From Membranipora membranacea (lineage: Eukaryota; Bryozoa; Gymnolaemata; Cheilostomatida; Membraniporidae): 64,000 nucleotides of DNA. Of this stretch, positions 63,101 to 64,000 are shown piece by piece. Under the pieces are notes generated by a model. That model ran no database searches and was not told where the DNA came from. It saw only the letters and a program-made list of their open reading frames with translations. The translations under genes and the position numbers were made by a program. Each line of letters begins with the position of its first letter. The first letter of the stretch is position 1. The stretch spans positions 22,567,387-22,631,386 of the forward strand of contig OU612069.1 of assembly GCA_914767715.1 (NCBI GenBank), in the 5' to 3' direction.

Positions 63101-63573
63101 TTTCTGTCTCGACACTCAAAGTCAGCATGGCTTCACAGTTCACAGGGGCCCTTCACATATGTTGAAATGATCGTTGGTCAATATTTACTTGTTTTTGTTT
63201 GAGAACAGGTTTTTTGTCACATGCCCCTAGAGGTGCTTAGGCCAAAGGGATAAATCTCTAGGGCGCTGATATATGTGATATAAAATCCTAGACAGCCAGA
63301 TAGCCGGACTACTACCGTTGTGTCAGTGAAGTAAGTTTTGAAATGGGACAAGTGGTTTCTGATAAACTTTTTATTCCGAATCCCTTACCTTTTTGAGAGT
63401 TGATACTTTTAGGTATCTGTAGCTTCCCTGTCACGGTGGGATATTTGCCTCTAAACTTGGCACTGCTAGCTCCGCCCATAGTCTGAAGCTGAATAAGCTC
63501 CGCCTTCATAATATCAAGTCTCCGCCTCTCTGCCATTTCAGCCTTGGTCCTTTCCTCTATCTCTTGGTCAGAT
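45138..63573 (-). CDS. Large, mostly disordered acidic protein (3' part; 5' end beyond window)
   Basis: I do not recognise it. Exons in order of transcription: 63389-63573, (gap), 60941-61021, 59148-59366, 58502-58642, 53844-53915, 53488-53595, 52742-52933, 52021-52113, 51484-51587, 50463-50681, 47783-50171, 47483-47611, 47312-47331, 45741-45864, 45138-45290, together about 1,400 codons. From 58642 to the stop all phases agree. At least one exon is missing between 63389 and 61021, perhaps near 62790. The first exon is a charged helix (EIEERTKAEMAERRRLDIMK). The 2.4-kb exon is Ser/Thr/Gln/Lys-rich with no domain. Near the C-terminus lies a hydrophobic stretch (MINMLCQVIIATMLLVF), then TAEEFALTLGPATNSEIVEL and an acidic end (NNVAGYLSDSD). 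ISTQTEE in exon 53844-53915 fits the dynein light chain LC8 motif. One intron is GC-AG, and one exon is only 20 bp. A scaffold or cytoskeletal protein is possible. Confidence 0.72.
47013..47098 (+). repeat. Third copy of a repeat found upstream of the secreted-protein genes
   Basis: TAGCAGGCTTGCTAATTAGTGCCATCA... parallels 3896-3960 (AGCGGGCTTGTTAACCAGCGCCATCA) and 9825-9880. It ends in a GGTTCCAGTCCC motif like an RNA polymerase III B box, so it may be a SINE fragment. It lies in an intron of the large acidic gene. Confidence 0.5.
52496..52735 (+). mobile_element. tRNA-derived SINE
   Basis: The head (52496-52576) has an A-box-like TGGTTCAGTTGGTTAGAGC and a B-box GGGTTTGAATCCC at tRNA-like spacing. 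The anticodon arm is replaced by an unrelated hairpin, so it is not a functional tRNA. A body with no coding content continues to about 52735. It sits in an intron of the large acidic gene. Confidence 0.65.
54590..55640 (+). repeat. Degenerate tandem array of about 150-180-bp units
   Basis: Units contain GTACCCAGTTGTAGC-ATCATGTCAGCGGCAGC, then CAT(A/C)TCC, then AAGTGAAATG and AAGGGTATA blocks. At least four are clear up to 55240, and more decayed ones follow. Unit pieces also occur in the long inverted repeats, so the array was probably built from element ends. Confidence 0.65.
54889..54979. mobile_element. 91-bp palindromic miniature element
   Basis: Starts TAGAACAAG and ends CTTGGTCTA. The inner arms (TTGCCTGCATTCCGAGCT and inverse) are nearly perfect around a short loop. 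Flanks GTGTAACC (54881-54888) and GTGTACCC (54980-54987) look like an 8-bp target duplication with one later change. It interrupts one unit of the surrounding tandem array. Confidence 0.75.
55726..56140. mobile_element. hAT MITE containing a tRNA-like segment
   Basis: Ends CAGTGGCGTATATTA and the inverse of CAGGGGCGTATATTCTA have hAT form. TGCAAAAG flanks both sides (55718-55725 and 56141-56148), an exact 8-bp duplication. It is 415 bp. It carries a tRNA-like block (55770-55851) and, toward its right end, a GC-rich hairpin (GGGAGGGGCGC-type arms near 56010-56035). Confidence 0.88.
55770..55851 (+). repeat. tRNA-like sequence inside the hAT MITE
   Basis: TAGCTCAGTGTGTAGAGCG resembles an A box with a paired D stem, and GGGTTTGAATCCC is a B box with a T stem of five pairs. 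The acceptor stem pairs poorly and the anticodon loop is expanded to about 19 bases. It is a tRNA relic rather than a working tRNA gene. Confidence 0.6.
56660..58420. other. Remainder of the large intron
   Basis: Sequence between the long-TIR element and the exon at 58502. I see no additional in-phase exon and no clear repeat. Confidence 0.45.
60736..60778. repeat. Short inverted repeat
   Basis: GTATACTTTGCCAAT and ATTGGTAAAGTATAC form 15-bp arms with one mismatch around a 13-bp loop. No target duplication is seen. It lies in an intron of the large acidic gene. Confidence 0.6.
61559..61640. mobile_element. 82-bp palindromic miniature element with 9-bp target duplication
   Basis: Starts TAGAACAAG and ends CTTGTTCTA. 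The inner arms around ATATCCCTCC pair almost fully. ATGACAGAC lies directly on both sides (61550-61558 and 61641-61649). Same end signature as 54889-54979 and 24032-24098. Confidence 0.85.
62132..62163. repeat. 32-bp hairpin with possible target duplication
   Basis: CAGGGAGGGTGGGA and its exact inverse around GATA, flanked by AGTCAAAG and GGTCAAAG. The CAG...CTG ends and near 8-bp flanks resemble a hAT-derived minimal insertion. It could also be chance or a footprint. Confidence 0.5.
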
Positions 63574-63582
63574 CTGAAGGAG

Positions 63583-63670
63583 GGATATATATTACGTATT
63601 CATACACATACTACATATTATATTATATATACACATATTATATATTTATGCATATATTTATATGCATAAT
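63583..63670. repeat. AT-rich simple sequence
   Basis: Degenerate TATA/CATA microsatellite immediately upstream (in transcription order) of the exon 63389-63573. It lies in an intron. Confidence 0.7.
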
Positions 63671-64000
63671 TTGAGAAATGAGGTGGAATGATGGCAAGGT
63701 CAGACATCTTCTTTCAAAGAAGAGTAGGCTAGTCTAAATGCTTGAACTATTCCATTATCAGCCACAGGCTGATCACTGTTAGAGAAGTGGTTCATAATGG
63801 AATAAAACAACAGCAAGCCAGGGACAGTTTGAAACCTCAAACCAAAACCAAACCAACAATTTATATATGCAACTATAACCCCTTTCATTAACTGATAAAT
63901 TGGGTTCGGGAAATTTGTGCCCAGTTAAAAATGAAGAGGCAAGATCAAGACATTAGATCGCAGATGAACTGCAGACTTGACTCCGCTCCGTCATTGCTGT

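Noticed and set aside
1-64000. CRISPR array, bacterial operon, ribosome binding sites, rRNA
   Set aside because: None seen. Spliced genes and animal-type families show eukaryotic nuclear DNA.

Overview
The window looks like nuclear DNA of a metazoan, probably an invertebrate. It is AT-rich, genes are split by short to medium GT-AG introns in consistent phase, and between a third and a half of the sequence is relics of transposable elements. A sushi-domain receptor, a macrodomain-PARP and a HARBI1-like nuclease are all animal-type. I cannot name the species.

Layout. 1-3120: no convincing gene, only a dispersed repeat. 3120-11650: a segmental duplication carrying two copies of a small secreted cysteine-rich protein gene. 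Copy 1 (4157-7327) is intact, five exons, 165 residues, with two tandem four-cysteine units. Copy 2 (10032-11384) is broken. Degenerate non-LTR retrotransposon 3' ends flank both copies. 11930-15140: an old repeat split by a 2.8-kb terminal-inverted-repeat (TIR) element with a 10-bp target duplication, which itself contains a mariner-like MITE. The uninterrupted version of the target repeat lies at about 5110-5600. 15368-19268: an apparently intact six-exon PIF/Harbinger-type nuclease, followed by a large foldback. 20366-21084 (minus): the C-terminal exons of a coiled-coil protein. 21-26 kb: gene-poor, with tiny hairpin elements and two uncertain minus-strand exons. 26802-31161 (plus): a seven-exon macrodomain plus PARP gene with an unusual hydrophobic N-terminus; intron 3 holds a long CCCTCT array. 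31704-32594: a hAT-type element. 33180-42605 (minus): a 15-exon type I membrane protein with 12 sushi domains, with a LINE fragment in its last intron. 43110-43440: another LINE fragment. 45138 to beyond the right edge (minus): a large, mostly disordered acidic/Ser-Thr-rich protein with one 2.4-kb exon, a 20-nt microexon and a GC-AG intron. Its 4.6-kb intron (53916-58501) contains a 2.4-kb long-TIR element that carries a tandem array, a palindromic MITE and a hAT MITE with a tRNA-like segment.

The genes do not form an obvious pathway. The sushi receptor and the secreted cysteine proteins are extracellular, the macro-PARP belongs to a family tied to stress and innate signalling, and the nuclease gene is transposon-derived. 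The least familiar item is the duplicated secreted protein family (C-x9-C ... C-x7-C units). The best historical record is the set of TE insertions whose target duplications, and in one case the empty site, can be read directly here.
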